Positions 8,202 through 16,929 of a stretch of DNA of 64,000 nucleotides are shown piece after piece (position 1 is the first letter of the stretch; every line of letters begins with the position of its first letter). This stretch comes from Arthrobacter sp. B6 (GTDB taxonomy: Bacteria > Actinomycetota > Actinomycetes > Actinomycetales > Micrococcaceae). A program made the position numbers and the translations under genes. The notes below the pieces were generated by a model, which had not been told where the DNA came from, searched no databases, and saw only the letters and a program-made list of their open reading frames with translations. Location: contig NZ_KV467168.1 in the NCBI RefSeq assembly GCF_001663775.1, positions 1,586,870-1,650,869 on the forward strand, given 5' to 3'.

Positions 8202-8511
8202 AGCGTGTTCACTTTCGTTGCTGCGCAGCGCCATTTCAGGCACCTCAGTGAAGCAGTTTAGGTCATTATGCCGTGACTTGGAGAATAGTGTGCTGAACCA
8301 GACAATTTGCTACCGTTCTGTGATTTCCACGGCAGAAGAGGAGTCATGCCCCGAAAGTACGGGCCGAATGTTGTGGCCGCGTTTCGTGGCAGTCCCGCGG
8401 CCGTTAACCCTTGACGCAGCGTGCACCGCGTTGCCCCTGCTGTGGCGCCCCGCGAACGTCAGTTCTAGGCTGAAAGGCAGGCAGTTCAGTCGCGACCCGA
8501 GGGAGGCACCC

Positions 8512-8859
8512 ATGGCAGTCAAACTCAACCGCAAGGCCCTGACGCACGCGCGCGAACTCATCAAGAGCGGGAAAGTGCAACGCGACGTCCGCGATGACTG
8601 GAGTGAGCACGCGCCCTCGGCCGACGACGAAAACGCCTTCATCGACAAGCACGGCTTTGGCGACTTCGCGCAGTGGCATCTGGGACGCGACGACGAGAAA
8701 TCCGACGGCACGAAAGGAAGTGTGAGCTTCCCCTTCGGCGACTTCAAGAAGGTCCACCGCTGTGCCGTGATTTCATTGGAGAGCCGGGCCGGCCAGTACG
8801 GCCACGACGACATCCGCGACGCCGCCAAGAAACTGCTGGACCTGATCGATTCGGACTGA
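8512..8859 (+). CDS. Conserved hypothetical protein
   Basis: A 115-residue, charged, probably cytoplasmic protein beginning MAVKLNRKALTHARELI. I do not recognise a named domain. It has a helical, Lys/Arg-rich N-terminus, a middle with many acidic residues (HAPSADDENAF, HLGRDDEK), and a C-terminal helix (DIRDAAKKLLDLIDSD). A strong GGGAGG Shine-Dalgarno 6 bases upstream of ATG 8512 supports this start against a longer in-frame extension. The gene stands alone. Similar short proteins occur in Micrococcaceae from memory, without known function. Confidence 0.75.
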   Translation: MAVKLNRKALTHARELIKSGKVQRDVRDDWSEHAPSADDENAFIDKHGFGDFAQWHLGRDDEKSDGTKGSVSFPFGDFKKVHRCAVISLESRAGQYGHDDIRDAAKKLLDLIDSD

Positions 8860-8937
8860 GCAGGCGGCCGGGTGCTGCTCCCCGTCGTCGAGCGCTACCG
8901 CTACGTCTGGGCGCGCCCGTGAGTCACGCGAGCCACC

Positions 8938-9279
8938 TCAGTGATCGGTGTGCCCGCCCTCTTTGACCCACAGCGTGTCGCCCTCCACGCGGTCGAGCTC
9001 ATCTGAGGCGAAGTAGGCATGTCCAGCGAACAGACCGGACTTATCAACCTTCACATAACCGATTCGCAGTAGCCTCTCCGCGGTGTGGTGGGGCAGCTTG
9101 GAGGTCACTGCAAATTCATCGATCACGGTACCGACAAGGCCTCCGGTTTCGGGGTCGACCTGGCCGTCCGCTGTCACGGCCTCCGGATCACCCATCTTCA
9201 GGGCCTCAACCTTTCCGATCTTCTTCCCATCCGCTGCTACCACGTGCATTCCTTCACGCACTTGCTCAATGACCGCCAT
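8938..9279 (-). CDS. DUF2171 / PRC-barrel-like protein
   Basis: A 113-residue protein with an N-terminal PRC-barrel-like beta domain (EQVREGMHVVAADGKKIGKVE), as in DUF2171 proteins. A second half, GYVKVDKSGLFAGHAYFASDELDRVEGDTLWVK, repeats the pattern of such barrels. The start at 9279 follows AAGGAGAACGTC. Longer in-frame reading upstream has no Shine-Dalgarno and atypical composition, and is rejected. Related proteins are often stress-associated or attached to RNA or photosynthetic machinery, but nothing here shows a partner. Confidence 0.8.
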   Translation of the reverse strand: MAVIEQVREGMHVVAADGKKIGKVEALKMGDPEAVTADGQVDPETGGLVGTVIDEFAVTSKLPHHTAERLLRIGYVKVDKSGLFAGHAYFASDELDRVEGDTLWVKEGGHTDH

Positions 9280-9540
9280 GACGTTCTCCTTGCATGCAAC
9301 CGCTGGATGCAAAACAGTGTAGGCCTCACCGGGACCCAGAAATAGGGGCAGACGAACGTCGCCACCCCAGATACCGGCAAAGGAACCATGACCGCAGGGA
9401 ATCATCGAACGGGCTTCCGATTCCGCGGTCAAGATTCCGTGAGAATTATTCTGCATATCATCCCGCGCGGTCTGATATATTAGTCCTGTCGACCTGAAAA
9501 GCAGAGGATCGATCGTCAACTCGATGAGGAGTGGAACAGC

Positions 9541-10740
9541 ATGCAGCAACTCGCGCACCGGCTCGAACGCCTGGGCACCGAAACCGCCTTCAGCGTCGCC
9601 CAAGCCGCTGCCGCCTGGAAGGCGAAGGGGAACAGTGTGTACCCCTTCCATCTGGGCGACATCAACATCCCAACGGCCCCCCATATTGTCGAAGCGATGA
9701 ACCGGGCCATCGCCGACGGTTATACGGGCTATTGCCCAGGCCCCGGCATCCCGCAGCTGCGCGAGGCCCTCGCCGATGATCTCGGCGCCCGCCGTGGTAT
9801 CACGTTCTCCCCTGACAACGTCGTCGTAATGACGGGCGGCAAGCCGGTCATCACGAAGTTCCTGCAGGCGGTCATGAACCCGGGCCAGGAAGTGCTCTAC
9901 CCCAACCCCGGCTTCCCGATCTACGAATCGCAGATCGAGTACCTCGGTGGCACGGCCGTGCCGTACCGCTACCTGCCCACGAGCCAGGGCTTCGCGATCG
10001 ACCTGGACCAGGTGCGCGCATCTATCACCCCGAATACCGTCGCAATCATCTACAACGACCTGCAGAACCCCATCTCGGCAGAGTCGACTGCGGCGGAGCG
10101 GGAGGCCATCGCGCAGCTCGCGCAGGAGCACGACCTCTGGGTACTCTCCGATGAGGCGTACTTCGAGACGCGCTATGAGGGTGTCTCAAGCTCGATCGCG
10201 TCGCTTCCCGGAATGGCGGAGCGCACCGTGATCCTCTACACGTTCAGCAAGAAGTTCGCCATGACCGGATCCCGCCTGGGCTGCGCCGTCGCCCCGATCG
10301 AGATCGCCAAAATTCTCAGCACCCTCAACACCAACGATGAGTCATGCACGACGCACTACGTGCAATGGGCCGGCATCGAAGCGCTCCGTGGCACACAGGA
10401 ACCCGTACAGCAGATGCTCGACATCCTGCGCGTCCGCCGGGATGCCGCCTGCGAACTCGTGAACGACATCGCCGGCATGCACGTCGCCGTACCGCAGTCG
10501 ACGTTCTACCTTTTCCCCGACGTCACCGAAGTGATGGAGCGCATGGGCTACACGGCAGTGGGCGAGTTCGCCTCCGCAGCCCTGTACGAAACCGGCGTCT
10601 CCTTCTGCACACGTGAGCACTTCGGCCGCCGCCAGCCCGGCGAAGAGCGGCAGTACATCCGGCTCGCCTACTCGGGCATCGACGTCGCCGATATCCGCGA
10701 CGGCCTCGGCCGGCTGCGCAAGTGGATCGAGACGGCATGA
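9541..10740 (+). CDS. Class I/II PLP-dependent aminotransferase
   Basis: A 399-residue fold-type I aminotransferase. Visible are the N-terminal substrate-loop region (FHLGDINIPTAPHIVEA), the glycine turn PGPGIPQLREAL, the NDLQNPISAE region replacing the usual NPxNPTG, the aspartate of WVLSDEAYFE that pairs with PLP nitrogen, and the Schiff-base lysine in LYTFSKKFAMTGSRLG. GAGGAG lies 10 bases before ATG 9541. It overlaps the following hydroxyacid dehydrogenase gene by 4 bases (ATGA), so the two likely act in one pathway: transamination to a 2-oxoacid and reduction to a 2-hydroxyacid, or the reverse. The substrate is unknown. Confidence 0.9.
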   Translation: MQQLAHRLERLGTETAFSVAQAAAAWKAKGNSVYPFHLGDINIPTAPHIVEAMNRAIADGYTGYCPGPGIPQLREALADDLGARRGITFSPDNVVVMTGGKPVITKFLQAVMNPGQEVLYPNPGFPIYESQIEYLGGTAVPYRYLPTSQGFAIDLDQVRASITPNTVAIIYNDLQNPISAESTAAEREAIAQLAQEHDLWVLSDEAYFETRYEGVSSSIASLPGMAERTVILYTFSKKFAMTGSRLGCAVAPIEIAKILSTLNTNDESCTTHYVQWAGIEALRGTQEPVQQMLDILRVRRDAACELVNDIAGMHVAVPQSTFYLFPDVTEVMERMGYTAVGEFASAALYETGVSFCTREHFGRRQPGEERQYIRLAYSGIDVADIRDGLGRLRKWIETA

Positions 10741-11696
10741 GCCGGGTTGTCGTCACGGGACGTGTACCCGAAGCCGCACTCGAGAAGCTGCGCACCGAGC
10801 ACGAAGTCGATGCCTGGAAGGGTCCGGAATCGATTGGCCGCGAGGAGCTCCTGCGCCGGGTAGCCGGGGCCGATGCCGTGGTGAGCCTGCTCACCGAACG
10901 CATCGACGCCGAGCTGCTCGACGCCGCCGGCCCGCAGCTCAAGGTGGTCGCGAACGTCGCTGTCGGCTATGACAACATCGACGTGCCCGCTTGCACCGAA
11001 CGGGGCGTCGTCGCCACCAACACACCCGGCGTGCTCACGGAGGCCACGGCCGACATCGCGCTCGGCCTCATCCTCTCGGCGACCCGACGGCTCGGCGAGG
11101 GGGAACGGCTCATCCGCTCCGGCCAGGACTGGAAGTGGGGCATGTTCTTCCTGCTCGGCAGCAGCCTGCAGGGCAAGACCCTCGGCATAGTCGGCATGGG
11201 CGGTATCGGCCAGGCGACCGCGCGCCGGGCCAAGGCCTTCGGCATGGAGATCGTTTACCAGTCCCGCAGTGAGATCGATCCAGGGGTCGCTGCCGAGCTG
11301 GGCGCCCGGCGGGTCGATCTCGATGAGTTGCTGGCCATCTCCGACGTCGTTTCGTTGCACTGCCCGTACGGGCCTGCCACGCATCATCTGGTGGGCGCCG
11401 AGCAACTGGCGGCGATGAAGAGCTCGGCGTACCTGGTGAACACCGCGCGTGGACCGATTGTCGACGAAGCGGCGCTCGCGTCTGCGCTTCGCCAGGGGAA
11501 GATCGCGGGCGCCGGGCTCGACGTTTTTGAGAACGAGCCCAGCGTGCACCCCGGATTGCTCGGGCTCGAGAACGTGGTGCTCGTGCCGCACCTCGGCTCC
11601 GCCACCGTCGAGACCCGTACCGCGATGGCGATGCTCGCCGCCGACAACACCCTGGCCGTGCTCAGCGACGAACGACCGCCCGCGCCGATCAATTAG
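10737..11696 (+). CDS. D-isomer-specific 2-hydroxyacid dehydrogenase
   Basis: A 319-residue NAD(P)-dependent dehydrogenase of the glyoxylate/hydroxypyruvate reductase type. The Rossmann motif is GIVGMGGIGQATARRAKAFG. The active-site Arg lies in LVNTARGPIVDE, the Glu in DVFENEP and the catalytic His in LVPHLGSAT. The N-terminus VVANVAVGYDNID is typical. The ATG overlaps the aminotransferase stop (ATGA). Known members reduce glyoxylate, hydroxypyruvate or other 2-oxoacids; the exact substrate is not evident. Codon choice in this pair (CTCGAG-rich) looks slightly different from neighbouring genes, an impression I could not quantify. Confidence 0.92.
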   Translation: MSRVVVTGRVPEAALEKLRTEHEVDAWKGPESIGREELLRRVAGADAVVSLLTERIDAELLDAAGPQLKVVANVAVGYDNIDVPACTERGVVATNTPGVLTEATADIALGLILSATRRLGEGERLIRSGQDWKWGMFFLLGSSLQGKTLGIVGMGGIGQATARRAKAFGMEIVYQSRSEIDPGVAAELGARRVDLDELLAISDVVSLHCPYGPATHHLVGAEQLAAMKSSAYLVNTARGPIVDEAALASALRQGKIAGAGLDVFENEPSVHPGLLGLENVVLVPHLGSATVETRTAMAMLAADNTLAVLSDERPPAPIN

Positions 11697-11806
11697 TGGC
11701 AACAGGCGCACGTTGCGGTCAAGCGACGCGTGTGCCGGGCCTTGCCGGGCCCGCCGCCGGTCCTCCAACGTGCAGTTCGCCAGTTACATGACCAACACCG
11801 AATCGA

Positions 11807-11840
11807 GTACGAGCCCCGTCCCGAAGGACGGGGCTCGTAC
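11807..11840. terminator. 15-bp perfect hairpin with CGAA loop
   Basis: 11807-11821 and 11826-11840 pair perfectly around CGAA. It lies about 110 bases after the dehydrogenase stop and can end that operon. There is no clear T-run on the plus strand. Confidence 0.6.
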
Positions 11841-11847
11841 ACGTTAA

Positions 11848-11890
11848 AAACCCCTCCGTTCGGGGCAAACTTCCCGGAACGGAGGGGTTT
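11848..11890 (-). terminator. Terminator downstream of tRNA-Thr
   Basis: AAACCCCTCCGTTC at 11848-11861 pairs with GAACGGAGGGGTTT at 11877-11890. It sits 1 base beyond the 3' end of the minus-strand tRNA-Thr, as expected for its terminator. Confidence 0.75.
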
Positions 11891-11891
11891 C

Positions 11892-11968
11892 TGGAGCCTC
11901 CTGTCGGATTCGAACCGACGACCCCCGCTTTACAAGAGCGGTGCTCTGGCCAACTGAGCTAAGGAGGC
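11892..11968 (-). tRNA. tRNA-Thr(TGT)
   Basis: On the minus strand this 77-nt sequence folds into a complete cloverleaf: acceptor GCCTCCT/AGGAGGC, D-arm AGCTCAGTTGGCCAGAGC, anticodon loop CTTGTAA on a CCGCT/AGCGG stem, T-loop GTTCGAATC, and an encoded CCA at 11894-11892. Anticodon TGT reads ACA and, by wobble, other Thr codons. Confidence 0.97.
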
Positions 11969-12062
11969 GTGCCCTGACGGGCCTCGCCTGAACGGCGCTA
12001 GATAAGGTTAGCCCAAGTCCGCCCGCTGGTAAAAACTGCGGACCTGGATAAGGTTCCACGGA

Positions 12063-12099
12063 AAAGCCCGGCCCCGGAACGAATCCAGGACCGGGCCTT
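12063..12099 (-). terminator. Terminator of the DsbA-like gene
   Basis: An inverted repeat with GCCCGG and CCGGGC arms, followed on the minus strand by TTTTC, lies about 20 bases after the stop of the DsbA-like gene. Confidence 0.7.
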
Positions 12100-12118
12100 C
12101 CGAAGGCAACCAGGCGGG

Positions 12119-13006
12119 TTATGCCTTAGCGTCGATCGCTGCCTGCAGGAAGTCCGGGAAAGGTGTCTGGGCGCTGTCACCCTTGCCCCACTGCTTGCCG
12201 TCCACGAATACGGTGGGCGTGCCAGTGATGCCGATGGCCGCGGCTTCCTTGGTGGTGAACTTCACGTAGGGCCGGTAGGTTTTGTCGTCCACGCAGGAGT
12301 CGATGTTGACGCCCATGTCCGAGGCCATCTTCTTCAGATCATTGTCAGAAATGCCCGCGCCGCCTTCTGCCGGCTGGTTGTCGAACAGCGAGTCAACAAA
12401 CTCCTTGTACTTCTCCGGTGACTCGTTCACGACGCACGCCGCAGCGTTGGCTGCCCGCGAGGAGTAGTTCGTCGAAGACCTGTTATCCAGGAAGCCGAGC
12501 GCGCGGTATTCCACCGTAATCTTGCCCTCGTTGCGCAGGGCAGTCAGCTGCTCGTCATAGCGCGCCTCGAAGTCTTTACAGACCGGGCAGATGAAATCGA
12601 CGTACAGGACAACCTTGACGGGCTTTCCGGGCTCGGCCTCGGCGCCCGGGGCAACTACTTCCGCCGGAGCAGTCTCCGGCGGTTCGCCCACGGAGGCGGC
12701 GTCAACCGTGGCGGGATCCAGCTTGGCCACTTCTGTGTTGGCCAGCAGGGTGATGCCGCCGTGCACGTTGCCGTTTGCCGGCGTCGGCCCCTGGTCCGCG
12801 ATCGGCGCGCTATCCCGCATGGAGGTGGTCACCACGAGTGCCACAACCGCCAGGATGGCAACCACTGCCACCACAATGCCCCAGCCGATCAGCAGCTTGT
12901 TTCGTTTGTCCTTCTTAAGCTGCGCTTCACGGATCAGGCGCGCCTTCTCGCGGGCCTCCGCTGTTCGCTCAGCCTTGGACTTACGTACTTCATTTGCGGG
13001 GCTCAT
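12119..13006 (-). CDS. Membrane-anchored DsbA-like thioredoxin-fold protein
   Basis: A 295-residue protein: a charged cytoplasmic N-terminus (residues 1-37), one membrane helix at about 38-60, a linker rich in Pro and Ala, then an extracytoplasmic DsbA/thioredoxin domain. The redox motif CPVC (Cys140 and Cys143, in VDFICPVCKDFEARYDE) and the cis-Pro loop GITGTPTVFVDGKQ are present. Such proteins oxidise or isomerise disulfides in secreted proteins in Gram-positives. A further pair of cysteines (AAACVVN, DSCVDD) may form a structural disulfide. The gene stands alone with its own terminator. Specific substrates are unknown. Confidence 0.9.
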   Translation of the reverse strand: MSPANEVRKSKAERTAEAREKARLIREAQLKKDKRNKLLIGWGIVVAVVAILAVVALVVTTSMRDSAPIADQGPTPANGNVHGGITLLANTEVAKLDPATVDAASVGEPPETAPAEVVAPGAEAEPGKPVKVVLYVDFICPVCKDFEARYDEQLTALRNEGKITVEYRALGFLDNRSSTNYSSRAANAAACVVNESPEKYKEFVDSLFDNQPAEGGAGISDNDLKKMASDMGVNIDSCVDDKTYRPYVKFTTKEAAAIGITGTPTVFVDGKQWGKGDSAQTPFPDFLQAAIDAKA

Positions 13007-13185
13007 GTGTTCCTTGGGTCGATCGACGTGGGGGGACCACTCAGTGGCAACTCCATCATTTTAGGGGAGAAACCTGGGAGCTTGCGCTTTCAACTATTCC
13101 TCCCCTTGACCAACGGACGAATAGCACGGAAGATTCCGCCCCGTTAGGGTGGGCCTAAAGGCACAAGCAACCCCAGGGGGCCGCA

Positions 13186-14688
13186 ATGCAAACACCCGTC
13201 CAGGAAAAACCTACCGCCGCGACTGACTCCGGCCCTGCCGGACACGGCCACGATGACAGCGCAAAATACGACTTCATGGTGGTGTCCAACAGGCTGCCAG
13301 TAGACCGTTGCGCTGCAGGTGAAAGCGGCGACGACGGCTCCGGCTGGCGGCGCTCACCGGGCGGCCTCGTGACCGCCCTGGCGCCGATGATGACCAAGAC
13401 CGACGGCGCGTGGGTGGGCTGGCACGGCGCCCCGGATGAGACAGTCAGTCCGTTCAGCCACGACGGGATGGACCTGGTCCCCGTCCAGCTCAGCACCGAC
13501 GATGTTGAGCTGTATTACGAAGGCTTCTCCAACGCCACGCTCTGGCCGCTCTACCACGATGTCATCGCTCCCCCGGAGTTCCACCGGACCTGGTGGGACG
13601 CCTACCGCAGGGTGAACAGAAGGTTCGCGGACGCCGTCGTTCGCCATGCCGATCAAGGCGCAACCGTCTGGATCCAGGACTACCAGCTGCAGCTGGTGCC
13701 ACGGATGGTGCGCGAGGCCCGGCCTGACCTGCGCATCGGGTTTTTCAACCACATCCCGTTCCCTCCGCCGGAGATTTTCGCCCAGCTGCCGTGGCGGCAG
13801 GCCATCATCGACGGCCTCATGGGCGCAGACCTGGTGGGCTTCCAGCGCCCCAGCGATGCCGGCAACTTCATGCGCTCGGCGCGGCGGTTCCTTGGCGCCA
13901 GCGTCAAGCAGCAGCAGGTGCACGTCAAGGGACACGACGGCGAAATCACGCACATCGCCAGGGCCCAGGCCTTCCCCATCTCCATCGATGTGGCACAGAT
14001 CAGCGAACTGGCCAACAAGCCGGAGATCATCGAACGTGCCCGCCAGATCCGCCAGGACCTGGGCAACCCCAAAACCATCCTCCTGGGTGTCGACCGGCTT
14101 GATTACACCAAGGGCATCCGCCACCGTCTCAAGGCGTTCGAGGAACTCCTGAACGAAGGCAAACTGACCGTCGGGGACGCCACCCTCATCCAAGTGGCCA
14201 GCCCCAGCCGTGAGCGGGTGGAACAGTACCGGCTCCTGCGCGAGGAGATCGAAGGCACCGTGGGCCACATCAACGGCACCTACGACACCATCCAGAACAC
14301 CGCCGTGCGCTACCTGCACCACAGCTACCCGGTGGAGGAGATGGTGGCTCTGTACCTTGCCGCAGACGTCATGCTGGTTACGGCCCTGCGGGACGGCATG
14401 AACCTGGTCGCGAAGGAGTACGTGACGGCCCGAACCCAGAACGACGGCGCGCTGGTCCTCAGCGAGTTTGCCGGTGCAGCTGACCAGCTGAAGCAGGCAC
14501 TCCTGATGAATCCGCACGACATCGACGGCTTGAAGGACACCATCATGCGGGCCGTCAACATGAACCCCAAGGACTCCGCCCGCCGGATGCGGTCCATGCG
14601 CAAGCAGATCCTCGAACACGATGTGGACCACTGGTCCGCTGACTTCCTGCAGGCCCTCAACGAAAAGGTGGTCCGAGATGACTCCTGA
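13186..14688 (+). CDS. otsA: Alpha,alpha-trehalose-phosphate synthase (UDP/ADP-forming)
   Basis: A 500-residue GT20 glycosyltransferase making trehalose 6-phosphate from a nucleotide-activated glucose and glucose 6-phosphate. The N-terminal donor/acceptor motif (VVSNRLPV, then GGLVTALAPMM), VWIQDYQLQLVPRMVR, GFFNHIPFPPPEIF, LLGVDRLDYTKGI and ALRDGMNLVAKEYV are all family signatures. The first 25 residues are a Pro/Ala-rich extension. AGGGGG lies 7 bases before ATG 13186. It overlaps otsB by 11 bases, so the two are probably translated together. Trehalose made this way protects against osmotic and drying stress and can feed the TreS/GlgE block at 31408-38952. Confidence 0.97.
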   Translation: MQTPVQEKPTAATDSGPAGHGHDDSAKYDFMVVSNRLPVDRCAAGESGDDGSGWRRSPGGLVTALAPMMTKTDGAWVGWHGAPDETVSPFSHDGMDLVPVQLSTDDVELYYEGFSNATLWPLYHDVIAPPEFHRTWWDAYRRVNRRFADAVVRHADQGATVWIQDYQLQLVPRMVREARPDLRIGFFNHIPFPPPEIFAQLPWRQAIIDGLMGADLVGFQRPSDAGNFMRSARRFLGASVKQQQVHVKGHDGEITHIARAQAFPISIDVAQISELANKPEIIERARQIRQDLGNPKTILLGVDRLDYTKGIRHRLKAFEELLNEGKLTVGDATLIQVASPSRERVEQYRLLREEIEGTVGHINGTYDTIQNTAVRYLHHSYPVEEMVALYLAADVMLVTALRDGMNLVAKEYVTARTQNDGALVLSEFAGAADQLKQALLMNPHDIDGLKDTIMRAVNMNPKDSARRMRSMRKQILEHDVDHWSADFLQALNEKVVRDDS

Positions 14689-15523
14689 TGCCCGCCCCGC
14701 CAAGAGCCCGCTGACTCTCTCCCCGGAACTCCGGGACGCCCTCCGGCGCATCGCCCAGACGGAGCACCTGCTTGTGGCCATGGATTTCGACGGCACCATC
14801 TCACCGCTGGTGGACCATGCCGGCGACGCCCGCCCGCTCCCCCGCTCCGCCACCGCGTTTGCCGGGCTCGCCGCCCTGCCGCGCACGACGACGGCACTCA
14901 TCTCAGGACGCGCCCTCGCCAGCCTGCGGGCGGTGGCTTCGCCTCCGGTAGACACGCTCCTGATCGGCAGCCACGGCGCCGAAGCCTGGCTTGGCCCGGG
15001 ATCCGCAGAGCTGACCCTGGACGAGGACCAGCGTGCGCTGTTAGCTGAAGTGCGGGGCATCCTGGAAGAAATCGTCGAGCAGGCCCCGGGCACCCTCCTG
15101 GAGGACAAGCCCGCCGGTGTCGTCCTGCACACCCGCCTCGCCACTCCCGATGTGGCGGCGGACGCGGTGGCGGCCGCCCGCGCCGTTCTGCAGGACCGCC
15201 ACGGTGTGTTCCTCAAGAATGGCAAGCAGGTGCTCGAAACCTCCGTGGTTAATGCCTCGAAGGGTGAGGGCGTCACCTTCCTCCGGCAGATCACCGGGGC
15301 AACGGCCGTCCTGTTCGCCGGGGACGACACCACGGACGAGGACGCCTTGGCCCGGCTCGAATCCGGCGACGTTGGCGTGAAGGTGGGGCTCGACTTCACG
15401 CAGGCGCAGTTCAGGGTGGAAGCCCCCGTGCACGTGGCCGAGTTGCTGGAGACCCTGCTGCAGGAGCGAAGTTTGGCAGTGGCTGAAGAGGAACCTGAAA
15501 ACTTCGGCGGACACGGCCAGTAG
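14678..15523 (+). CDS. otsB: Trehalose-phosphatase
   Basis: A 281-residue HAD-superfamily phosphatase that removes phosphate from trehalose 6-phosphate. The nucleophile motif MDFDGTISPLV is at about residues 29-39, GSHGAE and ALISGR follow, and motif IV GDDTTDEDAL is near the C-terminus. ATG 14678 lies inside the end of otsA (11-base overlap), which fits translational coupling. A short hairpin without T-run at 15627-15652 follows. Confidence 0.95.
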   Translation: MTPDARPAKSPLTLSPELRDALRRIAQTEHLLVAMDFDGTISPLVDHAGDARPLPRSATAFAGLAALPRTTTALISGRALASLRAVASPPVDTLLIGSHGAEAWLGPGSAELTLDEDQRALLAEVRGILEEIVEQAPGTLLEDKPAGVVLHTRLATPDVAADAVAAARAVLQDRHGVFLKNGKQVLETSVVNASKGEGVTFLRQITGATAVLFAGDDTTDEDALARLESGDVGVKVGLDFTQAQFRVEAPVHVAELLETLLQERSLAVAEEEPENFGGHGQ

Positions 15524-15586
15524 CCAACCTCACATGTGACCTCCGTAACATTTAGTCCAATTCACCTTTGATCTGACATACTCTTG

Positions 15587-15606
15587 CTTGTGATGTGGCG
15601 CACAAG
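15587..15606. promoter_or_regulatory. CRP/GlxR-like palindrome upstream of the sugar ABC ATPase
   Basis: CTTGTG at 15587-15592 and CACAAG at 15601-15606 are exact inverted repeats with an 8-base centre, close to the TGTGA-N6-TCACA form bound by CRP/GlxR-type cAMP receptor proteins. It lies 130 bases before the ATPase gene. Assignment is by pattern only. Confidence 0.4.
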
Positions 15607-15626
15607 AACCGTGCGGCATCATTTGA

Positions 15627-15652
15627 TACTCCTCGGCCTCGGCCGGGGAGTA
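15627..15652. terminator. Hairpin between otsB and the ABC ATPase gene
   Basis: TACTCCTCGGCC and GGCCGGGGAGTA form a 12-bp stem with one G-T pair and a 2-base loop. No T-run follows on the plus strand, so it may be either a weak otsB terminator or a 5' leader structure. Confidence 0.4.
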
Positions 15653-15736
15653 CATCATGCAGTACATAACTGAATTACATGAACCATTCACAACGGATCG
15701 TCCGGCACGTACCTGCCGGTGAAGGGATTGATAACT

Positions 15737-16819
<1,083 letters not shown>

Positions 16820-16840
16820 TCCCACCAGCGCACTAACCAA

Positions 16841-16877
16841 CCGACGGCGGCCCTCCTATTGGACGGGCCGCCGTCGG
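16841..16877 (+). terminator. Terminator of the ABC ATPase gene
   Basis: CCGACGGCGGCCC at 16841-16853 pairs perfectly with GGGCCGCCGTCGG at 16865-16877, 21 bases after the stop. Confidence 0.8.
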
Positions 16878-16929
16878 CGTTAAGTCCGATGTTTAGGCCA
16901 GCTGCCCCCACGTACGGAAGAATTGACCC

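Noticed and set aside
13354..15399. 681-codon open frame antisense to otsA-otsB
   Set aside because: Both otsA and otsB are unmistakable on the other strand; the long frame results from high GC at third positions.
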